A stretch of 64,000 nt of DNA from Hirudinaria manillensis (lineage: Eukaryota > Annelida > Clitellata > Hirudinida > Hirudinidae), in NCBI GenBank assembly GCA_034509925.1, contig CM067531.1:4496001-4560000 (forward strand), given 5' to 3'. Position 1 is the first letter of the stretch; each line of letters begins with the position of its first letter. Position numbers and translations under genes: made by a program. A model generated the notes under the pieces. That model saw nothing but the letters and a program-made list of their open reading frames with translations. It had not been told where the DNA came from and did no database searches. This document shows, one piece after another, positions 11,439-23,954 of the stretch.

Positions 11439-11831
11439 TTAATATCGGACGATCAGGACGGCGTAAACCTCGTTCTCGTCATCCGAATCCTCTTCGTCGT
11501 CATCTCCGGCTTGCATGCTTTCCAAACTGGCAAGAATTCGGTTCACAATGCCTTCCAAATCGTCAGCACTCTCGCTCTCGTTCACGTCTTTCGACTGGAC
11601 TTTCAGTACGCTATGAGATTGATCCTCTTTGAAGTCATAGAATATTTCAGAATATTGCCTCTTGCAAAGGGGACAACTGGGATTCACTTCGGACCACTTC
11701 TGTATGCATTCGAAACAGAAACTGTGCTTGCACACGTTCGTCGTGCTCATGTTATTGATTTCACCCAAGCATATGACGCACGGATTCTCGGGAATGTCAT
11801 CGCTCGATATGTCTTGTTGTGTATTTGACAT
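11439..11831 (-). CDS. RING-finger protein, copy 14
   Basis: Protein identical to copy 1. Unit 11262-12127, marker A. Confidence 0.9.
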   Translation of the reverse strand: MSNTQQDISSDDIPENPCVICLGEINNMSTTNVCKHSFCFECIQKWSEVNPSCPLCKRQYSEIFYDFKEDQSHSVLKVQSKDVNESESADDLEGIVNRILASLESMQAGDDDEEDSDDENEVYAVLIVRY

Positions 11832-12304
11832 TTTCTTTGATTACGAAGTACTTTACACTTGCTCTAGAAACGATGGACGACGTATGTTTATGACGTTAAC
11901 AGACATTTAACCTTTTGCCCGTGCCTTTCAGAAGGGAAAAAGATACTGAATAAAAAATACGAAAAAATAATTTTTTTAATTACGTTTAAAAAAATAATTT
12001 GTTTAAAAAATAATATTTTAAAAAATATTTGTTTATAATTCATTTTTTAAGCATTCTGGATGTTATTTTACACTATTATCAAGTCCTGAAATTTCGAATG
12101 TCCTTTTAAGGCCGGCCGCAGGAATGGATGAGTTGGAAAAGTTTATGAAGCATTTAACATTAATAAAAACAAATCTCGTAATAATGCACTGGTATATTTA
12201 TTTTATGGGGCACGTAATTGTTATTAAGAAAAAATCTAATGGAAACGGATATCTTTCTTTCGTGATCATTCTTCTTCTGCATTCCGATCGGTGAGATATT
12301 TAGT

Positions 12305-12697
12305 TTAATATCGGACGATCAGGACGGCGTAAACCTCGTTCTCGTCATCCGAATCCTCTTCGTCGTCATCTCCGGCTTGCATGCTTTCCAAACTGGCAAG
12401 AATTCGGTTCACAATGCCTTCCAAATCGTCAGCACTCTCGCTCTCGTTCACGTCTTTCGACTGGACTTTCAGTACGCTATGAGATTGATCCTCTTTGAAG
12501 TCATAGAATATTTCAGAATATTGCCTCTTGCAAAGGGGACAACTGGGATTCACTTCGGACCACTTCTGTATGCATTCGAAACAGAAACTGTGCTTGCACA
12601 CGTTCGTCGTGCTCATGTTATTGATTTCACCCAAGCATATGACGCACGGATTCTCGGGAATGTCATCGCTCGATATGTCTTGTTGTGTATTTGACAT
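12305..12697 (-). CDS. RING-finger protein, copy 15
   Basis: Protein identical to copy 1. Unit 12128-12993, marker A. Confidence 0.9.
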   Translation of the reverse strand: MSNTQQDISSDDIPENPCVICLGEINNMSTTNVCKHSFCFECIQKWSEVNPSCPLCKRQYSEIFYDFKEDQSHSVLKVQSKDVNESESADDLEGIVNRILASLESMQAGDDDEEDSDDENEVYAVLIVRY

Positions 12698-13170
12698 TTT
12701 CTTTGATTACGAAGTACTTTACACTTGCTCTAGAAACGATGGACGACGTATGTTTATGACGTTAACAGACATTTAACCTTTTGCCCGTGCCTTTCAGAAG
12801 GGAAAAAGATACTGAATAAAAAATACGAAAAAATAATTTTTTTAATTACGTTTAAAAAAATAATTTGTTTAAAAAATAATATTTTAAAAAATATTTGTTT
12901 ATAATTCATTTTTTAAGCATTCTGGATGTTATTTTACACTATTATCAAGTCCTGAAATTTCGAATGTCCTTTTAAGGCCGGCCGCAGGAATGGATGAGTT
13001 GGAAAAGTTTATGAAGCATTTAACATTAATAAAAACAAATCTCGTAATAATGCACTGGTATATTTATTTTATGGGGCACGTAATTGTTATTAAGAAAAAA
13101 TCTAATGGAAACGGATATCTTTCTTTCGTGATCATTCTTCTTCTGCATTCCGATCGGTGAGATATTTAGT

Positions 13171-13563
13171 TTAATATCGGACGATCAGGACGGCGTAAAC
13201 CTCGTTCTCGTCATCCGAATCCTCTTCGTCGTCATCTCCGGCTTGCATGCTTTCCAAACTGGCAAGAATTCGGTTCACAATGCCTTCCAAATCGTCAGCA
13301 CTCTCGCTCTCGTTCACGTCTTTCGACTGGACTTTCAGTACGCTATGAGATTGATCCTCTTTGAAGTCATAGAATATTTCAGAATATTGCCTCTTGCAAA
13401 GGGGACAACTGGGATTCACTTCGGACCACTTCTGTATGCATTCGAAACAGAAACTGTGCTTGCACACGTTCGTCGTGCTCATGTTATTGATTTCACCCAA
13501 GCATATGACGCACGGATTCTCGGGAATGTCATCGCTCGATATGTCTTGTTGTGTATTTGACAT
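13171..13563 (-). CDS. RING-finger protein, copy 16
   Basis: Protein identical to copy 1. Unit 12994-13859, marker A. Confidence 0.9.
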   Translation of the reverse strand: MSNTQQDISSDDIPENPCVICLGEINNMSTTNVCKHSFCFECIQKWSEVNPSCPLCKRQYSEIFYDFKEDQSHSVLKVQSKDVNESESADDLEGIVNRILASLESMQAGDDDEEDSDDENEVYAVLIVRY

Positions 13564-14036
13564 TTTCTTTGATTACGAAGTACTTTACACTTGCTCTAGA
13601 AACGATGGACGACGTATGTTTATGACGTTAACAGACATTTAACCTTTTGCCCGTGCCTTTCAGAAGGGAAAAAGATACTGAATAAAAAATACGAAAAAAT
13701 AATTTTTTTAATTACGTTTAAAAAAATAATTTGTTTAAAAAATAATATTTTAAAAAATATTTGTTTATAATTCATTTTTTAAGCATTCTGGATGTTATTT
13801 TACACTATTATCAAGTCCTGAAATTTCGAATGTCCTTTTAAGGCCGGCCGCAGGAATGGATGAGTTGGAAAAGTTTATGAAGCATTTAACATTAATAAAA
13901 ACAAATCTCGTAATAATGCACTGGTATATTTATTTTATGGGGCACGTAATTGTTATTAAGAAAAAATCTAATGGAAACGGATATCTTTCTTTCGTGATCA
14001 TTCTTCTTCTGCATTCCGATCGGTGAGATATTTAGT

Positions 14037-14429
14037 TTAATATCGGACGATCAGGACGGCGTAAACCTCGTTCTCGTCATCCGAATCCTCTTCGTCGTCA
14101 TCTCCGGCTTGCATGCTTTCCAAACTGGCAAGAATTCGGTTCACAATGCCTTCCAAATCGTCAGCACTCTCGCTCTCGTTCACGTCTTTCGACTGGACTT
14201 TCAGTACGCTATGAGATTGATCCTCTTTGAAGTCATAGAATATTTCAGAATATTGCCTCTTGCAAAGGGGACAACTGGGATTCACTTCGGACCACTTCTG
14301 TATGCATTCGAAACAGAAACTGTGCTTGCACACGTTCGTCGTGCTCATGTTATTGATTTCACCCAAGCATATGACGCACGGATTCTCGGGAATGTCATCG
14401 CTCGATATGTCTTGTTGTGTATTTGACAT
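14037..14429 (-). CDS. RING-finger protein, copy 17
   Basis: Protein identical to copy 1. Unit 13860-14724, 865 bp (one A fewer in the AT-rich block), marker A. Confidence 0.9.
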   Translation of the reverse strand: MSNTQQDISSDDIPENPCVICLGEINNMSTTNVCKHSFCFECIQKWSEVNPSCPLCKRQYSEIFYDFKEDQSHSVLKVQSKDVNESESADDLEGIVNRILASLESMQAGDDDEEDSDDENEVYAVLIVRY

Positions 14430-14901
14430 TTTCTTTGATTACGAAGTACTTTACACTTGCTCTAGAAACGATGGACGACGTATGTTTATGACGTTAACAG
14501 ACATTTAACCTTTTGCCCGTGCCTTTCAGAAGGGAAAAAGATACTGAATAAAAAATACGAAAAAATAATTTTTTTAATTACGTTTAAAAAATAATTTGTT
14601 TAAAAAATAATATTTTAAAAAATATTTGTTTATAATTCATTTTTTAAGCATTCTGGATGTTATTTTACACTATTATCAAGTCCTGAAATTTCGAATGTCC
14701 TTTTAAGGCCGGCCGCAGGAATGGATGAGTTGGAAAAGTTTATGAAGCATTTAACATTAATAAAAACAAATCTCGTAATAATGCACTGGTATATTTATTT
14801 TATGGGGCACGTAATTGTTATTAAGAAAAAATCTAATGGAAACGGATATCTTTCTTTCGTGATCATTCTTCTTCTGCATTCCGATCGGTGAGATATTTAG
14901 T

Positions 14902-15294
14902 TTAATATCGGACGATCAGGACGGCGTAAACCTCGTTCTCGTCATCCGAATCCTCTTCGTCGTCATCTCCGGCTTGCATGCTTTCCAAACTGGCAAGAAT
15001 TCGGTTCACAATGCCTTCCAAATCGTCAGCACTCTCGCTCTCGTTCACGTCTTTCGACTGGACTTTCAGTACGCTATGAGATTGATCCTCTTTGAAGTCA
15101 TAGAATATTTCAGAATATTGCCTCTTGCAAAGGGGACAACTGGGATTCACTTCGGACCACTTCTGTATGCATTCGAAACAGAAACTGTGCTTGCACACGT
15201 TCGTCGTGCTCATGTTATTGATTTCACCCAAGCATATGACGCACGGATTCTCGGGAATGTCATCGCTCGATATGTCTTGTTGTGTATTTGACAT
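14902..15294 (-). CDS. RING-finger protein, copy 18
   Basis: Protein identical to copy 1. Unit 14725-15590, marker A. Confidence 0.9.
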   Translation of the reverse strand: MSNTQQDISSDDIPENPCVICLGEINNMSTTNVCKHSFCFECIQKWSEVNPSCPLCKRQYSEIFYDFKEDQSHSVLKVQSKDVNESESADDLEGIVNRILASLESMQAGDDDEEDSDDENEVYAVLIVRY

Positions 15295-15767
15295 TTTCTT
15301 TGATTACGAAGTACTTTACACTTGCTCTAGAAACGATGGACGACGTATGTTTATGACGTTAACAGACATTTAACCTTTTGCCCGTGCCTTTCAGAAGGGA
15401 AAAAGATACTGAATAAAAAATACGAAAAAATAATTTTTTTAATTACGTTTAAAAAAATAATTTGTTTAAAAAATAATATTTTAAAAAATATTTGTTTATA
15501 ATTCATTTTTTAAGCATTCTGGATGTTATTTTACACTATTATCAAGTCCTGAAATTTCGAATGTCCTTTTAAGGCCGGCCGCAGGAATGGATGAGTTGGA
15601 AAAGTTTATGAAGCATTTAACATTAATAAAAACAAATCTCGTAATAATGCACTGGTATATTTATTTTATGGGGCACGTAATTGTTATTAAGAAAAAATCT
15701 AATGGAAACGGATATCTTTCTTTCGTGATCATTCTTCTTCTGCATTCCGATCGGTGAGATATTTAGT

Positions 15768-16160
15768 TTAATATCGGACGATCAGGACGGCGTAAACCTC
15801 GTTCTCGTCATCCGAATCCTCTTCGTCGTCATCTCCGGCTTGCATGCTTTCCAAACTGGCAAGAATTCGGTTCACAATGCCTTCCAAATCGTCAGCACTC
15901 TCGCTCTCGTTCACGTCTTTCGACTGGACTTTCAGTACGCTATGAGATTGATCCTCTTTGAAGTCATAGAATATTTCAGAATATTGCCTCTTGCAAAGGG
16001 GACAACTGGGATTCACTTCGGACCACTTCTGTATGCATTCGAAACAGAAACTGTGCTTGCACACGTTCGTCGTGCTCATGTTATTGATTTCACCCAAGCA
16101 TATGACGCACGGATTCTCGGGAATGTCATCGCTCGATATGTCTTGTTGTGTATTTGACAT
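15768..16160 (-). CDS. RING-finger protein, copy 19
   Basis: Protein identical to copy 1. Unit 15591-16456, marker A. Confidence 0.9.
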   Translation of the reverse strand: MSNTQQDISSDDIPENPCVICLGEINNMSTTNVCKHSFCFECIQKWSEVNPSCPLCKRQYSEIFYDFKEDQSHSVLKVQSKDVNESESADDLEGIVNRILASLESMQAGDDDEEDSDDENEVYAVLIVRY

Positions 16161-16633
16161 TTTCTTTGATTACGAAGTACTTTACACTTGCTCTAGAAAC
16201 GATGGACGACGTATGTTTATGACGTTAACAGACATTTAACCTTTTGCCCGTGCCTTTCAGAAGGGAAAAAGATACTGAATAAAAAATACGAAAAAATAAT
16301 TTTTTTAATTACGTTTAAAAAAATAATTTGTTTAAAAAATAATATTTTAAAAAATATTTGTTTATAATTCATTTTTTAAGCATTCTGGATGTTATTTTAC
16401 ACTATTATCAAGTCCTGAAATTTCGAATGTCCTTTTAAGGCCGGCCGCAGGAATGGATGAGTTGGAAAAGTTTATGAAGCATTTAACATTAATAAAAACA
16501 AATCTCGTAATAATGCACTGGTATATTTATTTTATGGGGCACGTAATTGTTATTAAGAAAAAATCTAATGGAAACGGATATCTTTCTTTCGTGATCATTC
16601 TTCTTCTGCATTCCGATCGGTGAGATATTTAGT

Positions 16634-17026
16634 TTAATATCGGACGATCAGGACGGCGTAAACCTCGTTCTCGTCATCCGAATCCTCTTCGTCGTCATCT
16701 CCGGCTTGCATGCTTTCCAAACTGGCAAGAATTCGGTTCACAATGCCTTCCAAATCGTCAGCACTCTCGCTCTCGTTCACGTCTTTCGACTGGACTTTCA
16801 GTACGCTATGAGATTGATCCTCTTTGAAGTCATAGAATATTTCAGAATATTGCCTCTTGCAAAGGGGACAACTGGGATTCACTTCGGACCACTTCTGTAT
16901 GCATTCGAAACAGAAACTGTGCTTGCACACGTTCGTCGTGCTCATGTTATTGATTTCACCCAAGCATATGACGCACGGATTCTCGGGAATGTCATCGCTC
17001 GATATGTCTTGTTGTGTATTTGACAT
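16634..17026 (-). CDS. RING-finger protein, copy 20
   Basis: Protein identical to copy 1. Unit 16457-17322, marker A. Confidence 0.9.
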   Translation of the reverse strand: MSNTQQDISSDDIPENPCVICLGEINNMSTTNVCKHSFCFECIQKWSEVNPSCPLCKRQYSEIFYDFKEDQSHSVLKVQSKDVNESESADDLEGIVNRILASLESMQAGDDDEEDSDDENEVYAVLIVRY

Positions 17027-17499
17027 TTTCTTTGATTACGAAGTACTTTACACTTGCTCTAGAAACGATGGACGACGTATGTTTATGACGTTAACAGACA
17101 TTTAACCTTTTGCCCGTGCCTTTCAGAAGGGAAAAAGATACTGAATAAAAAATACGAAAAAATAATTTTTTTAATTACGTTTAAAAAAATAATTTGTTTA
17201 AAAAATAATATTTTAAAAAATATTTGTTTATAATTCATTTTTTAAGCATTCTGGATGTTATTTTACACTATTATCAAGTCCTGAAATTTCGAATGTCCTT
17301 TTAAGGCCGGCCGCAGGAATGGATGAGTTGGAAAAGTTTATGAAGCATTTAACATTAATAAAAACAAATCTCGTAATAATGCACTGGTATATTTATTTTA
17401 TGGGGCACGTAATTGTTATTAAGAAAAAATCTAATGGAAACGGATATCTTTCTTTCGTGATCATTCTTCTTCTGCATTCCGATCGGTGAGATATTTAGT

Positions 17500-17892
17500 T
17501 TAATATCGGACGATCAGGACGGCGTAAACCTCGTTCTCGTCATCCGAATCCTCTTCGTCGTCATCTCCGGCTTGCATGCTTTCCAAACTGGCAAGAATTC
17601 GGTTCACAATGCCTTCCAAATCGTCAGCACTCTCGCTCTCGTTCACGTCTTTCGACTGGACTTTCAGTACGCTATGAGATTGATCCTCTTTGAAGTCATA
17701 GAATATTTCAGAATATTGCCTCTTGCAAAGGGGACAACTGGGATTCACTTCGGACCACTTCTGTATGCATTCGAAACAGAAACTGTGCTTGCACACGTTC
17801 GTCGTGCTCATGTTATTGATTTCACCCAAGCATATGACGCACGGATTCTCGGGAATGTCATCGCTCGATATGTCTTGTTGTGTATTTGACAT
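17500..17892 (-). CDS. RING-finger protein, copy 21
   Basis: Protein identical to copy 1. Unit 17323-18188, marker A. Confidence 0.9.
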   Translation of the reverse strand: MSNTQQDISSDDIPENPCVICLGEINNMSTTNVCKHSFCFECIQKWSEVNPSCPLCKRQYSEIFYDFKEDQSHSVLKVQSKDVNESESADDLEGIVNRILASLESMQAGDDDEEDSDDENEVYAVLIVRY

Positions 17893-18365
17893 TTTCTTTG
17901 ATTACGAAGTACTTTACACTTGCTCTAGAAACGATGGACGACGTATGTTTATGACGTTAACAGACATTTAACCTTTTGCCCGTGCCTTTCAGAAGGGAAA
18001 AAGATACTGAATAAAAAATACGAAAAAATAATTTTTTTAATTACGTTTAAAAAAATAATTTGTTTAAAAAATAATATTTTAAAAAATATTTGTTTATAAT
18101 TCATTTTTTAAGCATTCTGGATGTTATTTTACACTATTATCAAGTCCTGAAATTTCGAATGTCCTTTTAAGGCCGGCCGCAGGAATGGATGAGTTGGAAA
18201 AGTTTATGAAGCATTTAACATTAATAAAAACAAATCTCGTAATAATGCACTGGTATATTTATTTTATGGGGCACGTAATTGTTATTAAGAAAAAATCTAA
18301 TGGAAACGGATATCTTTCTTTCGTGATCATTCTTCTTCTGCATTCCGATCGGTGAGATATTTAGT

Positions 18366-18758
18366 TTAATATCGGACGATCAGGACGGCGTAAACCTCGT
18401 TCTCGTCATCCGAATCCTCTTCGTCGTCATCTCCGGCTTGCATGCTTTCCAAACTGGCAAGAATTCGGTTCACAATGCCTTCCAAATCGTCAGCACTCTC
18501 GCTCTCGTTCACGTCTTTCGACTGGACTTTCAGTACGCTATGAGATTGATCCTCTTTGAAGTCATAGAATATTTCAGAATATTGCCTCTTGCAAAGGGGA
18601 CAACTGGGATTCACTTCGGACCACTTCTGTATGCATTCGAAACAGAAACTGTGCTTGCACACGTTCGTCGTGCTCATGTTATTGATTTCACCCAAGCATA
18701 TGACGCACGGATTCTCGGGAATGTCATCGCTCGATATGTCTTGTTGTGTATTTGACAT
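18366..18758 (-). CDS. RING-finger protein, copy 22
   Basis: Protein identical to copy 1. Unit 18189-19054, marker A. Confidence 0.9.
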   Translation of the reverse strand: MSNTQQDISSDDIPENPCVICLGEINNMSTTNVCKHSFCFECIQKWSEVNPSCPLCKRQYSEIFYDFKEDQSHSVLKVQSKDVNESESADDLEGIVNRILASLESMQAGDDDEEDSDDENEVYAVLIVRY

Positions 18759-19231
18759 TTTCTTTGATTACGAAGTACTTTACACTTGCTCTAGAAACGA
18801 TGGACGACGTATGTTTATGACGTTAACAGACATTTAACCTTTTGCCCGTGCCTTTCAGAAGGGAAAAAGATACTGAATAAAAAATACGAAAAAATAATTT
18901 TTTTAATTACGTTTAAAAAAATAATTTGTTTAAAAAATAATATTTTAAAAAATATTTGTTTATAATTCATTTTTTAAGCATTCTGGATGTTATTTTACAC
19001 TATTATCAAGTCCTGAAATTTCGAATGTCCTTTTAAGGCCGGCCGCAGGAATGGATGAGTTGGAAAAGTTTATGAAGCATTTAACATTAATAAAAACAAA
19101 TCTCGTAATAATGCACTGGTATATTTATTTTATGGGGCACGTAATTGTTATTAAGAAAAAATCTAATGGAAACGGATATCTTTCTTTCGTGATCATTCTT
19201 CTTCTGCATTCCGATCGGTGAGATATTTAGT

Positions 19232-19624
19232 TTAATATCGGACGATCAGGACGGCGTAAACCTCGTTCTCGTCATCCGAATCCTCTTCGTCGTCATCTCC
19301 GGCTTGCATGCTTTCCAAACTGGCAAGAATTCGGTTCACAATGCCTTCCAAATCGTCAGCACTCTCGCTCTCGTTCACGTCTTTCGACTGGACTTTCAGT
19401 ACGCTATGAGATTGATCCTCTTTGAAGTCATAGAATATTTCAGAATATTGCCTCTTGCAAAGGGGACAACTGGGATTCACTTCGGACCACTTCTGTATGC
19501 ATTCGAAACAGAAACTGTGCTTGCACACGTTCGTCGTGCTCATGTTATTGATTTCACCCAAGCATATGACGCACGGATTCTCGGGAATGTCATCGCTCGA
19601 TATGTCTTGTTGTGTATTTGACAT
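19232..19624 (-). CDS. RING-finger protein, copy 23
   Basis: Protein identical to copy 1. Unit 19055-19920, marker A. Confidence 0.9.
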   Translation of the reverse strand: MSNTQQDISSDDIPENPCVICLGEINNMSTTNVCKHSFCFECIQKWSEVNPSCPLCKRQYSEIFYDFKEDQSHSVLKVQSKDVNESESADDLEGIVNRILASLESMQAGDDDEEDSDDENEVYAVLIVRY

Positions 19625-20097
19625 TTTCTTTGATTACGAAGTACTTTACACTTGCTCTAGAAACGATGGACGACGTATGTTTATGACGTTAACAGACATT
19701 TAACCTTTTGCCCGTGCCTTTCAGAAGGGAAAAAGATACTGAATAAAAAATACGAAAAAATAATTTTTTTAATTACGTTTAAAAAAATAATTTGTTTAAA
19801 AAATAATATTTTAAAAAATATTTGTTTATAATTCATTTTTTAAGCATTCTGGATGTTATTTTACACTATTATCAAGTCCTGAAATTTCGAATGTCCTTTT
19901 AAGGCCGGCCGCAGGAATGGATGAGTTGGAAAAGTTTATGAAGCATTTAACATTAATAAAAACAAATCTCGTAATAATGCACTGGTATATTTATTTTATG
20001 GGGCACGTAATTGTTATTAAGAAAAAATCTAATGGAAACGGATATCTTTCTTTCGTGATCATTCTTCTTCTGCATTCCGATCGGTGAGATATTTAGT

Positions 20098-20490
20098 TTA
20101 ATATCGGACGATCAGGACGGCGTAAACCTCGTTCTCGTCATCCGAATCCTCTTCGTCGTCATCTCCGGCTTGCATGCTTTCCAAACTGGCAAGAATTCGG
20201 TTCACAATGCCTTCCAAATCGTCAGCACTCTCGCTCTCGTTCACGTCTTTCGACTGGACTTTCAGTACGCTATGAGATTGATCCTCTTTGAAGTCATAGA
20301 ATATTTCAGAATATTGCCTCTTGCAAAGGGGACAACTGGGATTCACTTCGGACCACTTCTGTATGCATTCGAAACAGAAACTGTGCTTGCACACGTTCGT
20401 CGTGCTCATGTTATTGATTTCACCCAAGCATATGACGCACGGATTCTCGGGAATGTCATCGCTCGATATGTCTTGTTGTGTATTTGACAT
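20098..20490 (-). CDS. RING-finger protein, copy 24
   Basis: Protein identical to copy 1. Unit 19921-20786, marker A. Confidence 0.9.
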   Translation of the reverse strand: MSNTQQDISSDDIPENPCVICLGEINNMSTTNVCKHSFCFECIQKWSEVNPSCPLCKRQYSEIFYDFKEDQSHSVLKVQSKDVNESESADDLEGIVNRILASLESMQAGDDDEEDSDDENEVYAVLIVRY

Positions 20491-20963
20491 TTTCTTTGAT
20501 TACGAAGTACTTTACACTTGCTCTAGAAACGATGGACGACGTATGTTTATGACGTTAACAGACATTTAACCTTTTGCCCGTGCCTTTCAGAAGGGAAAAA
20601 GATACTGAATAAAAAATACGAAAAAATAATTTTTTTAATTACGTTTAAAAAAATAATTTGTTTAAAAAATAATATTTTAAAAAATATTTGTTTATAATTC
20701 ATTTTTTAAGCATTCTGGATGTTATTTTACACTATTATCAAGTCCTGAAATTTCGAATGTCCTTTTAAGGCCGGCCGCAGGAATGGATGAGTTGGAAAAG
20801 TTTATGAAGCATTTAACATTAATAAAAACAAATCTCGTAATAATGCACTGGTATATTTATTTTATGGGGCACGTAATTGTTATTAAGAAAAAATCTAATG
20901 GAAACGGATATCTTTCTTTCGTGATCATTCTTCTTCTGCATTCCGATCGGTGAGATATTTAGT

Positions 20964-21356
20964 TTAATATCGGACGATCAGGACGGCGTAAACCTCGTTC
21001 TCGTCATCCGAATCCTCTTCGTCGTCATCTCCGGCTTGCATGCTTTCCAAACTGGCAAGAATTCGGTTCACAATGCCTTCCAAATCGTCAGCACTCTCGC
21101 TCTCGTTCACGTCTTTCGACTGGACTTTCAGTACGCTATGAGATTGATCCTCTTTGAAGTCATAGAATATTTCAGAATATTGCCTCTTGCAAAGGGGACA
21201 ACTGGGATTCACTTCGGACCACTTCTGTATGCATTCGAAACAGAAACTGTGCTTGCACACGTTCGTCGTGCTCATGTTATTGATTTCACCCAAGCATATG
21301 ACGCACGGATTCTCGGGAATGTCATCGCTCGATATGTCTTGTTGTGTATTTGACAT
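20964..21356 (-). CDS. RING-finger protein, copy 25
   Basis: Protein identical to copy 1. Unit 20787-21652, marker A; last of the long A run. Confidence 0.9.
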   Translation of the reverse strand: MSNTQQDISSDDIPENPCVICLGEINNMSTTNVCKHSFCFECIQKWSEVNPSCPLCKRQYSEIFYDFKEDQSHSVLKVQSKDVNESESADDLEGIVNRILASLESMQAGDDDEEDSDDENEVYAVLIVRY

Positions 21357-21829
21357 TTTCTTTGATTACGAAGTACTTTACACTTGCTCTAGAAACGATG
21401 GACGACGTATGTTTATGACGTTAACAGACATTTAACCTTTTGCCCGTGCCTTTCAGAAGGGAAAAAGATACTGAATAAAAAATACGAAAAAATAATTTTT
21501 TTAATTACGTTTAAAAAAATAATTTGTTTAAAAAATAATATTTTAAAAAATATTTGTTTATAATTCATTTTTTAAGCATTCTGGATGTTATTTTACACTA
21601 TTATCAAGTCCTGAAATTTCGAATGTCCTTTTAAGGCCGGCCGCAGGAATGGATGAGTTGGAAAAGTTTATGAAGCATTTAACATTAATAAAAACAAATC
21701 TCGTAATAATGCACTGGTATATTTATTTTATGGGGCACGTAATTGTTATTAAGGAAAAATCTAATGGAAACGGATATCTTTCTTTCGTGATCATTCTTCT
21801 TCTGCATTCCGATCGGTGAGATATTTAGT

Positions 21830-22222
21830 TTAATATCGGACGATCAGGACGGCGTAAACCTCGTTCTCGTCATCCGAATCCTCTTCGTCGTCATCTCCGG
21901 CTTGCATGCTTTCCAAACTGGCAAGAATTCGGTTCACAATGCCTTCCAAATCGTCAGCACTCTCGCTCTCGTTCACGTCTTTCGACTGGACTTTCAGTAC
22001 GCTATGAGATTGATCCTCTTTGAAGTCATAGAATATTTCAGAATATTGCCTCTTGCAAAGGGGACAACTGGGATTCACTTCGGACCACTTCTGTATGCAT
22101 TCGAAACAGAAACTGTGCTTGCACACGTTCGTCGTGCTCATGTTATTGATTTCACCCAAGCATATGACGCACGGATTCTCGGGAATGTCATCGCTCGATA
22201 TGTCTTGTTGTGTATTTGACAT
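21830..22222 (-). CDS. RING-finger protein, copy 26
   Basis: Protein identical to copy 1. Unit 21653-22518, marker G. Confidence 0.9.
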   Translation of the reverse strand: MSNTQQDISSDDIPENPCVICLGEINNMSTTNVCKHSFCFECIQKWSEVNPSCPLCKRQYSEIFYDFKEDQSHSVLKVQSKDVNESESADDLEGIVNRILASLESMQAGDDDEEDSDDENEVYAVLIVRY

Positions 22223-22695
22223 TTTCTTTGATTACGAAGTACTTTACACTTGCTCTAGAAACGATGGACGACGTATGTTTATGACGTTAACAGACATTTA
22301 ACCTTTTGCCCGTGCCTTTCAGAAGGGAAAAAGATACTGAATAAAAAATACGAAAAAATAATTTTTTTAATTACGTTTAAAAAAATAATTTGTTTAAAAA
22401 ATAATATTTTAAAAAATATTTGTTTATAATTCATTTTTTAAGCATTCTGGATGTTATTTTACACTATTATCAAGTCCTGAAATTTCGAATGTCCTTTTAA
22501 GGCCGGCCGCAGGAATGGATGAGTTGGAAAAGTTTATGAAGCATTTAACATTAATAAAAACAAATCTCGTAATAATGCACTGGTATATTTATTTTATGGG
22601 GCACGTAATTGTTATTAAGAAAAAATCTAATGGAAACGGATATCTTTCTTTCGTGATCATTCTTCTTCTGCATTCCGATCGGTGAGATATTTAGT

Positions 22696-23088
22696 TTAAT
22701 ATCGGACGATCAGGACGGCGTAAACCTCGTTCTCGTCATCCGAATCCTCTTCGTCGTCATCTCCGGCTTGCATGCTTTCCAAACTGGCAAGAATTCGGTT
22801 CACAATGCCTTCCAAATCGTCAGCACTCTCGCTCTCGTTCACGTCTTTCGACTGGACTTTCAGTACGCTATGAGATTGATCCTCTTTGAAGTCATAGAAT
22901 ATTTCAGAATATTGCCTCTTGCAAAGGGGACAACTGGGATTCACTTCGGACCACTTCTGTATGCATTCGAAACAGAAACTGTGCTTGCACACGTTCGTCG
23001 TGCTCATGTTATTGATTTCACCCAAGCATATGACGCACGGATTCTCGGGAATGTCATCGCTCGATATGTCTTGTTGTGTATTTGACAT
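22696..23088 (-). CDS. RING-finger protein, copy 27
   Basis: Protein identical to copy 1. Unit 22519-23384, marker A. Confidence 0.9.
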   Translation of the reverse strand: MSNTQQDISSDDIPENPCVICLGEINNMSTTNVCKHSFCFECIQKWSEVNPSCPLCKRQYSEIFYDFKEDQSHSVLKVQSKDVNESESADDLEGIVNRILASLESMQAGDDDEEDSDDENEVYAVLIVRY

Positions 23089-23561
23089 TTTCTTTGATTA
23101 CGAAGTACTTTACACTTGCTCTAGAAACGATGGACGACGTATGTTTATGACGTTAACAGACATTTAACCTTTTGCCCGTGCCTTTCAGAAGGGAAAAAGA
23201 TACTGAATAAAAAATACGAAAAAATAATTTTTTTAATTACGTTTAAAAAAATAATTTGTTTAAAAAATAATATTTTAAAAAATATTTGTTTATAATTCAT
23301 TTTTTAAGCATTCTGGATGTTATTTTACACTATTATCAAGTCCTGAAATTTCGAATGTCCTTTTAAGGCCGGCCGCAGGAATGGATGAGTTGGAAAAGTT
23401 TATGAAGCATTTAACATTAATAAAAACAAATCTCGTAATAATGCACTGGTATATTTATTTTATGGGGCACGTAATTGTTATTAAGGAAAAATCTAATGGA
23501 AACGGATATCTTTCTTTCGTGATCATTCTTCTTCTGCATTCCGATCGGTGAGATATTTAGT

Positions 23562-23954
23562 TTAATATCGGACGATCAGGACGGCGTAAACCTCGTTCTC
23601 GTCATCCGAATCCTCTTCGTCGTCATCTCCGGCTTGCATGCTTTCCAAACTGGCAAGAATTCGGTTCACAATGCCTTCCAAATCGTCAGCACTCTCGCTC
23701 TCGTTCACGTCTTTCGACTGGACTTTCAGTACGCTATGAGATTGATCCTCTTTGAAGTCATAGAATATTTCAGAATATTGCCTCTTGCAAAGGGGACAAC
23801 TGGGATTCACTTCGGACCACTTCTGTATGCATTCGAAACAGAAACTGTGCTTGCACACGTTCGTCGTGCTCATGTTATTGATTTCACCCAAGCATATGAC
23901 GCACGGATTCTCGGGAATGTCATCGCTCGATATGTCTTGTTGTGTATTTGACAT
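23562..23954 (-). CDS. RING-finger protein, copy 28
   Basis: Protein identical to copy 1. Unit 23385-24251, 867 bp, marker G. Confidence 0.9.
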   Translation of the reverse strand: MSNTQQDISSDDIPENPCVICLGEINNMSTTNVCKHSFCFECIQKWSEVNPSCPLCKRQYSEIFYDFKEDQSHSVLKVQSKDVNESESADDLEGIVNRILASLESMQAGDDDEEDSDDENEVYAVLIVRY

